A DNA stretch of 13,538 nt from Firmicutes bacterium UBA1426 (GTDB lineage: Bacteria > Bacillota > Clostridia > Peptostreptococcales > Anaerovoracaceae), in NCBI GenBank assembly GCA_002329675.1, contig DCUA01000155.1, forward strand, positions 395-13,932, written 5' to 3'. Below are positions 1 to 7,175 of this stretch, piece after piece. Below the pieces are notes generated by a model that saw only the letters and a list, made by a program, of their open reading frames with translations, was not told the DNA's origin and made no database searches. The stretch's first letter is position 1, and each line of letters begins with the position of its first letter. The position numbers and the translations under genes were made by a program.

Positions 1-3
1 ACG

Positions 4-22
4 TGTACAATAACGGTACAAT
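4..22. repeat. Short repeats upstream of the IclR gene
   Basis: GTACAAT occurs at 5-11 and again at 16-22, an 11-bp period (about one helical turn). The same stretch also reads as an inverted repeat, TGTAC (4-8) / GTACA (16-20) with a 7-bp spacer. It lies at the window edge upstream of the regulator gene and could be a protein binding site or part of a promoter for a divergent gene outside the window. I could not assign a protein to it, and arms this short can arise by chance. Confidence 0.3.
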
Positions 23-52
23 CAATTCTTTTGGATTATTGTTGACTAAAAA

Positions 53-67
53 CGGAAACAGTTTCCG
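53..67. promoter_or_regulatory. Probable IclR-type operator (perfect palindrome)
   Basis: CGGAAACAGTTTCCG is a perfect 7-bp inverted repeat around one central base. GGAAA/TTTCC arms are typical of operators bound by IclR-family dimers. A further half site, CGGAAA, lies at 73-78, exactly 20 bp (about two helical turns) after the first CGGAAA at 53-58. The palindrome sits 26 bp before the ATG of the IclR-family gene, between any promoter and the ribosome binding site, where bound protein would block transcription. I infer autoregulation and control of the whole downstream operon. A TTGACT at 42-47 might be a -35 element, but no good -10 follows it. Confidence 0.65.
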
Positions 68-93
68 GTGAGCGGAAATAAGGAGACGAACTT

Positions 94-873
94 ATGCAAT
101 CGATAGATCGCTTTATTTGGATTCTTGAATTGCTGGGTAACAGCAGAAACGGCCTGATGATCACAGAGATCAGGGATGAATTACAATTACCTCTAAGCTC
201 TATTCATCGAATGCTGGCTTCATTAAAAGATCACGGTATTGTAACGCAGGATGAAGCTTCAAAAAGATATAAACTCGGAGTAAAGTTATTAACCATCGCC
301 AACGGACTATTGAATCACCTTGACATCAGGGAAAGATCCAAGGATCTCTTGATTGAATTGTCCAATCAGTTGGATCGCATGGTTTTTTTGTCCGTTATGG
401 AACAGGATAGAGTCGTTTGTATTGATACGATCTCTGAAGGACCCAACTCCAATTTCTACGTGCGGATCGGCGCTCTGATGCCCTTTTCTGTTGCGGTTTC
501 CGCACAGACCATTCTGGCATATCAGGAAAAGCCTGTTATTGACAGGATCACAAACAGCATTGAATATATTCGCTACGCTAAGAATTCCATCATGGCTAAG
601 GAAGACTTCCTGGCCAAGCTGCAATGCATAAAAGAAAATTGTTACGGAACATGCTTAGAAGAGTTCCAGGATGGCGTCAATGGTTATTCGGCTCCGGTTT
701 TCAACAGGGATGGCAAGTGCATTGCCAGCATCACTATATTGGAAGGGAAAACAGATAGCGGAATAGAGGAAAAGGTTGCCCTTTTGAAAAAGACCGCGAA
801 GGCAGTATCGAAGCTGAACGGTTGCGGGGATGATAAATATCATAAGGATATTTACATAGGAAGTAATTATTAA
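94..873 (+). CDS. IclR-family transcriptional regulator
   Basis: A 259-residue protein of normal IclR length. Residues about 5-60 form the N-terminal winged helix-turn-helix, with the likely recognition helix near 33-46. Residues about 75-240 form the effector-binding domain with the family's usual C-terminal pattern (EEFQDGVNGYSAPVF, then a strand ending SITIL). The ATG at 94 is preceded by AAGGAGA at 80-86. IclR proteins are dimeric ligand-responsive regulators, most often of aromatic or small-acid catabolism. The gene is first in the operon: its stop at 871-873 overlaps the ribosome binding site of the TRAP binding-protein gene, so the two are co-transcribed. I infer that it senses the transported substrate or a breakdown product (orotate, dihydroorotate or carbamoylaspartate) and acts through the palindrome at 53-67. 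Family assignment is secure; the effector is unknown. Confidence 0.93.
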   Translation: MQSIDRFIWILELLGNSRNGLMITEIRDELQLPLSSIHRMLASLKDHGIVTQDEASKRYKLGVKLLTIANGLLNHLDIRERSKDLLIELSNQLDRMVFLSVMEQDRVVCIDTISEGPNSNFYVRIGALMPFSVAVSAQTILAYQEKPVIDRITNSIEYIRYAKNSIMAKEDFLAKLQCIKENCYGTCLEEFQDGVNGYSAPVFNRDGKCIASITILEGKTDSGIEEKVALLKKTAKAVSKLNGCGDDKYHKDIYIGSNY

Positions 874-886
874 GGAGGTTAAGAAA

Positions 887-1936
887 TTGAAGAAGAAATT
901 GGCTCTATTGTTGGTATTGTCAATGGCATTATTTACTTTAGCCGGTTGCGGCGGTGGTACTGATACACCGGCCACTGGCGAGGAACCCGGCGATTCATCG
1001 AATCTCCCATCAATTACTATCGAACTTGGCCACAATCAACCTGAAGCAAGTGCAGAACATGACGGCGCAGTTGCATTTAAAGAAGAGATTGAAAGGCTCA
1101 GCGATGGAAAGATCACAGTAGATATCTATCCCGCCATGCAGCTTGGAGCAATGAGAGAGCAAGCTGAAGCAGTGCAGATGGGCGCAAGCCAGATGACATT
1201 GCAGCCTGTATCCGTTTTAACACCGTTCGTTGAGGAGTTTGAAGTAGCTGACTTCCCCTTCCTGTGGCCTGACGAAGATACCATGTGGAAGGTACTGGAC
1301 AACGAAGGCGGCGACGCTCTGTTTAAGTTCGCCAGAGAAAAAGGCTTTGAAGGTATTGGTTTCTGGGCTTCCGGCTTCAAGCAGATGACGACCAGCAACA
1401 AAGAAGTTCATGTTCCTGCGGACTTGAAGGGCATGAAGATCAGAGTTATGCCATCGCCCTTGCTTTTGGCTCAATATGAGACCTGGGGAGCAAACCCCAT
1501 TCCTATCGAGTTTGCAGAACTTTATAATGCCTTGCAGCAAAAGACTGTAGACGGACAGGAGAACCCCATCGGAACAATTGCTCTTCAGAAATACTATGAA
1601 GTCCAGAACAATTTAATGCTCAGCAACCACGGCTTCCTTCTCTATGTGCTGGTTGCAAACCTGGATTGGTTCAACAACCTTCCGGCTGAATATCAGGAAA
1701 TGGTCCGTGAAGCCGGTGCAGTTGCCGCAGAAGTTCAGAGGCAATCCCTCAGAGATAAAGAGGGTGGCTATATGGAAGAGATCAAGGCTTCCGGCATTAA
1801 TATCGTTGAATTCACCGATTCCGACCGCGCCGCTTTCGTAGAAGCATCCAAGCCTATTTATGAGACTTTTGCCAATACCCCGAATAAAGTAGAAGTTCTC
1901 GAGGCCCTTATGGACGCAATCGAAAAATACCAGTAA
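887..1936 (+). CDS. dctP: TRAP transporter solute-binding lipoprotein (DctP family)
   Basis: A 349-residue extracytoplasmic binding protein that presents a substrate to the TRAP permease. It starts with TTG at 887, 8 bases after AAGGAGG (872-878). The signal peptide is lysine-rich then hydrophobic (residues 2-17), with lipobox L18-A19-G20-C21, so Cys21 should be lipidated and the protein membrane-tethered as in Gram-positives. A Gly/Thr/Glu-rich linker follows to about 40. The DctP fold is marked by GMKIRVMPSP around Arg186, the conserved arginine that clamps a substrate carboxylate, and by ELYNALQQKTVDGQENP at 211-227. A carboxylated substrate is therefore expected. Orotate or a relative such as dihydroorotate or carbamoylaspartate fits the neighbouring enzymes, but that is inference. 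The symbol is the generic family name and does not imply C4-dicarboxylates. Confidence 0.93.
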   Translation: MKKKLALLLVLSMALFTLAGCGGGTDTPATGEEPGDSSNLPSITIELGHNQPEASAEHDGAVAFKEEIERLSDGKITVDIYPAMQLGAMREQAEAVQMGASQMTLQPVSVLTPFVEEFEVADFPFLWPDEDTMWKVLDNEGGDALFKFAREKGFEGIGFWASGFKQMTTSNKEVHVPADLKGMKIRVMPSPLLLAQYETWGANPIPIEFAELYNALQQKTVDGQENPIGTIALQKYYEVQNNLMLSNHGFLLYVLVANLDWFNNLPAEYQEMVREAGAVAAEVQRQSLRDKEGGYMEEIKASGINIVEFTDSDRAAFVEASKPIYETFANTPNKVEVLEALMDAIEKYQ

Positions 1937-1964
1937 ATATTACTACTGCATTATTGACCTTTCG

Positions 1965-1996
1965 GCCCGGGCATTTGCTTAATGCTTTGTCCGGGC
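1965..1996 (+). promoter_or_regulatory. Intercistronic stem-loop between TRAP binding protein and permease genes
   Basis: GCCCGGGCA (1965-1973) pairs with TGTCCGGGC (1988-1996) as a 9-bp helix with one G-U pair and a 14-nt loop. No T-run follows, so it is not a normal intrinsic terminator. It lies in the only wide gap (100 bp) between transporter genes, just after the binding protein. Such hairpins often protect the 3' end of the upstream message, or partly block transcription, so that the binding protein is made in excess over the permease. That role here is inference. Confidence 0.6.
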
Positions 1997-2036
1997 TGAA
2001 TTCTAATATCGAAACCGCCAGGAGGAGGTAGGTTTT

Positions 2037-2549
2037 ATGAAGCTGCTAAATAAAATCGAAGAGAATGTCATTGGTCTGGCCCTGCTTGCAACCACTTTGA
2101 TCATCTTCGTCAATGTAATCATGAGATATTTTATGAACGAAAGCATCACATGGGCTGAGGAAATTGTTAAGTACCTGATGATATGGATCGCCTTTATCGG
2201 AGGAAGCACATGTTTCAGAAAAGGCGTCCACGTGAGTATAGACTTCTTTCTTGAAATAGTGCCAAAGAAAGCACAGATCGTCATGGTGACGATCATTACC
2301 CTGATCTGTACTGCTTTTACCGCCGCTATGGCATTTTACGGAATAAAACTGGTAGAGTTCATTCAGGGTAACGGTCAGGTCTCACCTGCCCTTTCAATGC
2401 CAATGTGGATACCGTATTTGGCTCTTCCTATAGGATTTACACTGATGACCATAAGAAACCTGGAGATCTTCATTAAGATCCTTCAGGGCAAGCATGAGGT
2501 AAACCTTGATCCGTTAGAAAAGAATTTAGATGTAAGCGGGGTGAAGTAA
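2037..2549 (+). CDS. dctQ: TRAP transporter small permease (DctQ family)
   Basis: A 170-residue membrane protein with four hydrophobic segments, at about residues 11-31, 43-60, 80-105 and 121-141, the usual DctQ topology. The family signature is visible: NVIMRYFMNESITWAEE (26-42) ends the first segment, and R61-x-x-x-H-V follows the second. The ATG at 2037 follows the purine-rich GGAGGAGG (2021-2028). DctQ is the small membrane partner that packs against the large DctM subunit and helps dock the binding protein. The gene stops one base before the large permease gene, so the two are translationally linked. No substrate information can be read from this subunit. Confidence 0.93.
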   Translation: MKLLNKIEENVIGLALLATTLIIFVNVIMRYFMNESITWAEEIVKYLMIWIAFIGGSTCFRKGVHVSIDFFLEIVPKKAQIVMVTIITLICTAFTAAMAFYGIKLVEFIQGNGQVSPALSMPMWIPYLALPIGFTLMTIRNLEIFIKILQGKHEVNLDPLEKNLDVSGVK

Positions 2550-2550
2550 T

Positions 2551-3828
2551 ATGGTGATTACGATAGCTGTCCTGTTGATTTCGCTGCTTTTGTTCGGCGT
2601 TCCTATATTTGTGGCCCTGAACCTTGCAGTTTTCGTTGTCATGGTGATCTTCACGGATATGTCCCCCATGATTATGATACAAAAGGCTTTTGCCGGTGTA
2701 GATAAGTTTGCACTTATGTCCATGCCCTTTTTTATATTTGCGGCTAACGTCATGGTGGTAGGAGGACTTTCCGACAGAATTCTCAAGTTCACCAGATCTA
2801 TTGTTGGCCGTGTGAGCGGCGGACTTGCCTATACTACAGAAGTGTCCTGTATGGTATTCGGAGCATTATCCGGATCCAGCCCGGCTACGGTTATAGCAAT
2901 GGGTAAAGTCCTCTATCCCGAAATGGTGCGCCAAAAATATCCGGAAGGCTTTTCTCTGGGACTGATCACCAGTTCAGGTTCCGTAGCCCTGCTGATCCCA
3001 CCGAGCATTACTATGATCATTTACGCAACTGCCACCGGGGTTTCCGTCGGGGAACTTTTCATGGCAGGAGTAGGCGCCGGATTAGTATATGGGTTTGCAA
3101 CGCTTATATATATCTACATATATTCGAGAAGGCATAAACTACCGGTGGATGGCAAGTCCACAATGAGGGAAATATTAATAGCGACGAAGGATGCAGCCTG
3201 GTCGTTGATGGTTCCTATTATCATTTTAGGAGGAATCTACCTGGGTATCATGACACCTACAGAAGCTGCCGGTGTATCTGCCGTCTATGCCATCTTTGTA
3301 GGGATGTTCGTTTACAAGGAATTAAGTATCAGTAAATTGATTGAGATATCCAAGGATTCTGCAGTTACCTGCGCTCAGGTTCTCGTACTGGTAGCGGCGG
3401 CACAGGCCTTCGGCTGGTTTTTGACCGTGGCAAAGGTGCCGCAGACCTTATCGGCCTCCCTCCTGGCTAATATTGATTCCGCCTGGGTCTTCCTCGTTAT
3501 CATCAATGTAATTTTGCTCATTGTGGGCATGTTCATGGAAGGGATCGCTGCAATCATTATTTTAGGGCCACTGTTCTACCCCATAGCCTTAAATCTTGGA
3601 ATAGATCCGGTGCATTTGGGAATCATCATGGTTGCAAACCTGGCGATCGGTAATTTCACACCTCCCTTTGGACTGAACTTGTTTGTCGCAACGGGAATAA
3701 CAGGGATGAAGATGTCGAGACTGGTACCCGCTGTAATGGTTTATGTGTTCGTCAATATTATAGCGCTGTTATTGATCACCTACATTCCCGAGATTTCACT
3801 ATTCCTTCCTAACCTGGCATACAATTAG
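2551..3828 (+). CDS. dctM: TRAP transporter large permease (DctM family)
   Basis: A 425-residue, strongly hydrophobic protein of normal DctM length with about 11-12 membrane spans. This is the sodium-coupled transport subunit. Hallmarks are FGALSGSSPATVIAMG (103-118, first re-entrant hairpin), the LIPPS motif (148-152), MTPTEAAGVSAVYA (234-247) and GNFTPPFGLNLFV (367-379, second hairpin region). The last three lie in the repeated halves that form the elevator core. The ATG at 2551 is one base after the DctQ stop, and GGGGTGA just upstream serves as a weak ribosome binding site. It completes a full three-gene TRAP system followed directly by catabolic genes, which suggests import of the substrate those enzymes use. 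Confidence 0.95.
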   Translation: MVITIAVLLISLLLFGVPIFVALNLAVFVVMVIFTDMSPMIMIQKAFAGVDKFALMSMPFFIFAANVMVVGGLSDRILKFTRSIVGRVSGGLAYTTEVSCMVFGALSGSSPATVIAMGKVLYPEMVRQKYPEGFSLGLITSSGSVALLIPPSITMIIYATATGVSVGELFMAGVGAGLVYGFATLIYIYIYSRRHKLPVDGKSTMREILIATKDAAWSLMVPIIILGGIYLGIMTPTEAAGVSAVYAIFVGMFVYKELSISKLIEISKDSAVTCAQVLVLVAAAQAFGWFLTVAKVPQTLSASLLANIDSAWVFLVIINVILLIVGMFMEGIAAIIILGPLFYPIALNLGIDPVHLGIIMVANLAIGNFTPPFGLNLFVATGITGMKMSRLVPAVMVYVFVNIIALLLITYIPEISLFLPNLAYN

Positions 3829-3839
3829 AGGTTAAAAAT

Positions 3840-5075
3840 ATGATGGTTAAGAACGCGGAGAGCCATTTCAGAGAAATCTTTGAAAGCTTTAGTAAAATCG
3901 GCCTTGATAAAGGCCGAGGCATTACGCGGTTAGCTTATACAAGGGAAGAAGAAGAAGCCAGATTTGCACTGATAAAGCTGTCTGAGAACCTTGGGTTCAA
4001 GGTTCGGAAGGATCAGGCGGGAAACCTTTGGATCCGGAAAGAAGGATCGGACTCCCGCCTGCCCGCAGTGCTTGTGGGTTCTCACCTGGATACTGTTCCC
4101 CAAGGAGGTGCATACGACGGCGCTTTAGGGGTATTGCTCGGATTTGAGTGCATGAGACAACTTTCGGAAGAGGGTTTTTCCCACAGGCATCCGATAGAAT
4201 TAGTGGCTTTTGCAGGGGAGGAATCCAGCAGGTTTAATATTGCAACCATCGGCAGCAAGATCCTCACGGGAAAGCTGGACGCGGAAGCTCTCAAAACCGC
4301 AAAAGACAAACAAGGCATAACCATCTATCAGGCATTGAAGGAATTGGGCTACGATCCCGATGATCTGCCCAGGCTTGATGTAAGTAAATATAAGGCTTTT
4401 TTAGAGCTGCATATCGAACAGAACGATGTACTGGAAAAGGAAAACCTTCAAATAGGGATCGTTGAGAAGATCGCGGCTCCCATAAGGGCCCGGCTTGAGC
4501 TACGCGGAGTTGAGGCCCATTCGGGAGCATGTCCCATGGGGGAGCGGCATGATGCGCTGGCAGCGGCAGCAGAAGTTATTCTGGCTGTGGAGAAAGCGGG
4601 AAACAAGGAAAAGGACCATCAAACCGTTACAACAGTGGGTCAGTGCATAGTACGCCCCGGTGCCATGAACGTAGTGCCGGGTTATACAGAACTGCTCATT
4701 GATATTCGCGGTGTAGAAAAAGAAAGTATCCTGAGAGCGTATGAGGAGATCAAAGAATCATCCTCAGCTATTGCAGAAAAAAGAGATATACGTTTGACTT
4801 TCGACTTGCTATCAAGTGAAAGCCCGGCAAAACTGGATTTCGAAATTCTAAATGTAATTGAAACGATCTGCATAGAAAAGAAGATCCCCTATAAGAGGAT
4901 GAATAGTGGTGCGGGCCATGATTGTATGAATCTGGCGCCCCTTATTCCTACAGGGCTGATATTTGTCCCCAGTAAGGGTGGGATCAGCCACAACAAAGAT
5001 GAGTTTACAGAGTATCGTGATATCTATGCGGGGGCAGAGGTTCTGAAAGAGGCTATAAAAGTTCTATCTGTTTGA
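3840..5075 (+). CDS. M20 N-carbamoyl-L-amino-acid hydrolase (candidate ureidosuccinase)
   Basis: A 411-residue cytoplasmic metallohydrolase of the hydantoinase/carbamoylase branch of the M20 family (L-carbamoylase, allantoate amidohydrolase, beta-ureidopropionase). The two-metal ligands are all present: H82 and D93 (SHLDT...AYDG), E127/E128 (AGEES), H191 (ELHIEQ) and H384 (GISHNKDEFT). Also present are the dimerisation-domain AHSG at 226-229, MNVVPG (276-281) with R290, and GAGHD (357-361). The family removes a carbamoyl group as NH3 and CO2. GAGGT at 3828-3832 serves the ATG at 3840 or a second ATG at 3843; both are possible. The gene lies directly before dihydroorotase, whose product is N-carbamoyl-L-aspartate, so I infer that it is the ureidosuccinase converting that to L-aspartate. 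Alternatives are an allantoate or general carbamoyl-amino-acid hydrolase. Family sure, substrate inferred. Confidence 0.88.
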   Translation: MMVKNAESHFREIFESFSKIGLDKGRGITRLAYTREEEEARFALIKLSENLGFKVRKDQAGNLWIRKEGSDSRLPAVLVGSHLDTVPQGGAYDGALGVLLGFECMRQLSEEGFSHRHPIELVAFAGEESSRFNIATIGSKILTGKLDAEALKTAKDKQGITIYQALKELGYDPDDLPRLDVSKYKAFLELHIEQNDVLEKENLQIGIVEKIAAPIRARLELRGVEAHSGACPMGERHDALAAAAEVILAVEKAGNKEKDHQTVTTVGQCIVRPGAMNVVPGYTELLIDIRGVEKESILRAYEEIKESSSAIAEKRDIRLTFDLLSSESPAKLDFEILNVIETICIEKKIPYKRMNSGAGHDCMNLAPLIPTGLIFVPSKGGISHNKDEFTEYRDIYAGAEVLKEAIKVLSV

Positions 5076-5113
5076 AACCTTCATTAACTGAGACTGTAAG
5101 GCAAGGAGGGACA

Positions 5114-6391
5114 ATGGATAAGATATTAATAAAAAATGGAAGAGTCATTGATCCGTTAAACGGGATAGATGGGAAACGGGATGTTCTCATTGCCCATGGG
5201 GTTATTGAAAGCGTAAGTGAAAATCTGGAATGTGGCGAAGCGACGGTAATAGATGCAGAGGGTCTGACTGTTACCCCTGGATTAATAGATATACATGTAC
5301 ATTTTCGGGAACCGGGCTTTGAATATAAAGAGACGATAAAGACAGGAGCAAAAGCAGCGGTGGCGGGAGGTTTTACAAGTGTAGTCTGCATGCCCAACAC
5401 CAGGCCTGTCATAGATAACCCGGATACCTTAGAGGAGGTTCATAAATTAGCAGAAGAAGCTGATTGTCGTGTTTATGCTCTTGCCAGTGCAACAATGGCA
5501 ATGGAGGGTAAAGAGCTGACGGATTTTGCGACCATGAAAAAGAGTGGTGCGATTGGCTTTACCGATGACGGGGGTACTGTTCAGAACGGACGGCTTGTAT
5601 ACGAAGGTCTTCTCGCGGCAAAGCAACTGGGAGTGCCGGTCGTAGAGCATTGCGAGGATATGAATTTCATGAACGACAGGTCGATAAACCAGGGCGAGGT
5701 TTCTGCTCAGTTAGGCTGCATAGGAGTGCCCGGTATCGCGGAGGATCTGATCGTGCTAAGAGACCTCTACCTGGCAGAGAGAACGGGTGGTCATATACAT
5801 ATACAGCACCTTTCCACAAAAGAAAGCGTCAGACTGATACGTGAGGCAAAGAAGAGAGGCGTAAGAGTCACCTGTGAGGTGACACCGCACCATTTCTCCT
5901 TAACGGAATCTGCGGTACTTAAAGAAGGCTCCAACGCTAAAATGAGCCCTCCCTTAAGAACACAAGAAGACCTGGACGAAATTATCATAGGGATCAAAGA
6001 CGGCACTATCGATGCAATAGCAACTGACCATGCACCTCATACCGAAGAGGAAAAAGCAAAAGGAATCGTTGAAGGGCCAAACGGCATCATCGGACTTGAA
6101 ACAGTCCTGGGGCTGGCATTGTCGGAACTCCATGAAAAGCATGGGATAGGATTGATGAGGATATTCGAAATGCTTTGTGTCAATCCTGCAGCAATCATGA
6201 ACCTCAAAGGGGGCAGCCTTACTCCGGGACAACCTGCAGATGTGACGATAACCGATTTAAATAGAAAATGGGTCGTACAGAAAGACAAGTTTTTCTCCAA
6301 GGCCAGGAATATGCCCTATGAAGGTATGCAGCTTAAGGGAAAGACGGTAACAACTATTGTAGGTGGCAGGATCGTTTATAATGAGACCTAA
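5114..6391 (+). CDS. pyrC: Dihydroorotase, class I
   Basis: A 425-residue amidohydrolase that interconverts dihydroorotate and N-carbamoyl-L-aspartate. Metal ligands match class I dihydroorotase: H61 and H63 (HVHFREPG), D151 (FTDDGG), H179 (VEHCED), H232 (HIQHLST) and D305 (ATDHAPH). Substrate-carboxylate residues R65 and N95 (MPNT) are kept, which favours dihydroorotase over hydantoinase or allantoinase. One small departure is KMSPPLR (276-282), where many relatives have KMNPPLR. I chose the ATG at 5114 because AAGGAGGG (5103-5110) lies just upstream; an upstream in-frame TTG at 5072 would overlap the M20 stop and lacks such a site. It is followed after 19 bp by pyrK. In a degradative setting it would run in the ring-opening direction. 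It could also serve biosynthesis, since the reaction is reversible. Confidence 0.93.
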   Translation: MDKILIKNGRVIDPLNGIDGKRDVLIAHGVIESVSENLECGEATVIDAEGLTVTPGLIDIHVHFREPGFEYKETIKTGAKAAVAGGFTSVVCMPNTRPVIDNPDTLEEVHKLAEEADCRVYALASATMAMEGKELTDFATMKKSGAIGFTDDGGTVQNGRLVYEGLLAAKQLGVPVVEHCEDMNFMNDRSINQGEVSAQLGCIGVPGIAEDLIVLRDLYLAERTGGHIHIQHLSTKESVRLIREAKKRGVRVTCEVTPHHFSLTESAVLKEGSNAKMSPPLRTQEDLDEIIIGIKDGTIDAIATDHAPHTEEEKAKGIVEGPNGIIGLETVLGLALSELHEKHGIGLMRIFEMLCVNPAAIMNLKGGSLTPGQPADVTITDLNRKWVVQKDKFFSKARNMPYEGMQLKGKTVTTIVGGRIVYNET

Positions 6392-6410
6392 TTCTAAGGA
6401 GGATGTAAAT

Positions 6411-7175
6411 ATGCGTTCAGGGGTAGTCCTTGCGAATGAATCTATAGGGGGCGGTTACCATCACATGATTGTAAACTGCCCGAAGATAGCAGAAGAAATA
6501 AAAGACGGACAGATCGTCCACATAAGAGTTAAGGATGGCTATGAGCCTCTCTTAAGAAGGCCGTTCAGTGTTTATCTATACGATAAAAAAGCGGGAACCA
6601 TCGAGTTTGTCTATGCGATAAAAGGCGTTGGAACTGAGATGATGAAGAGTTTTAAGCCGGGTGATGAAATAGATCTTCTGGGCCCCACAGGTAAATCCTA
6701 TACACTTAAGGAAGGGGCAAAGAAGATTGTTCTCCTTGGTCGCGGAGTAGGGATAGCCTCTATCATATCTCTTGGTGCAAGTGCCGCTGATAAAGGTATT
6801 CAAGTGGAAGCGATACTGAGCGGGAAATCTCCTGAAAAGGTATTTGGCGGCAAGGCATTACAGTCACCGACCACTACAGTAAATGAAGTTTATGATATAG
6901 ATGGTACCAGTGATGTTGAAAATGTTATGAAGATACTGAGACGAACCCAGGAAGAAGGAGGTATCGACCAGATTTTTGTATGCGGATCAAAGCGGTTGGG
7001 CCAACTTGCCTATGATTTTGCTAACGAGCACAACATAGAAGGTTATGTTTCCCTGGAGGAACGTATGGCTTGTGGCATTGGAGTTTGTCATGTATGCGTA
7101 TGTAAAACTACAAAGGGCTATCAGACAGTATGTAAAGACGGACCTGTTTTTCCACTTGCGGAGGTATATGGATGA
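6411..7175 (+). CDS. pyrK: Dihydroorotate dehydrogenase B, electron-transfer subunit
   Basis: A 254-residue flavin/iron-sulfur protein that passes electrons between NAD(H) and PyrD. The ferredoxin-reductase-like FAD domain carries R50-P-F-S53, and the NAD domain begins near 103. The C-terminal [2Fe-2S] ligands C221, C226, C229 and C241 (ERMACGIGVC...CKDGPVF) are complete; C231 is an extra cysteine. The glycine loop reads GRGVGIAS (110-117), unlike the usual PyrK GGGIGVPP type. The ATG at 6411 has AAGGAGG (6396-6402) 8 bases upstream. A GTG at 6363 would overlap the dihydroorotase gene and is less likely. The stop overlaps the pyrD start by 4 bp (ATGA). With PyrD it would form the heterotetrameric, NAD-linked class 1B enzyme, the type described from the orotate fermenter Clostridium oroticum. 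Confidence 0.92.
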   Translation: MRSGVVLANESIGGGYHHMIVNCPKIAEEIKDGQIVHIRVKDGYEPLLRRPFSVYLYDKKAGTIEFVYAIKGVGTEMMKSFKPGDEIDLLGPTGKSYTLKEGAKKIVLLGRGVGIASIISLGASAADKGIQVEAILSGKSPEKVFGGKALQSPTTTVNEVYDIDGTSDVENVMKILRRTQEEGGIDQIFVCGSKRLGQLAYDFANEHNIEGYVSLEERMACGIGVCHVCVCKTTKGYQTVCKDGPVFPLAEVYG

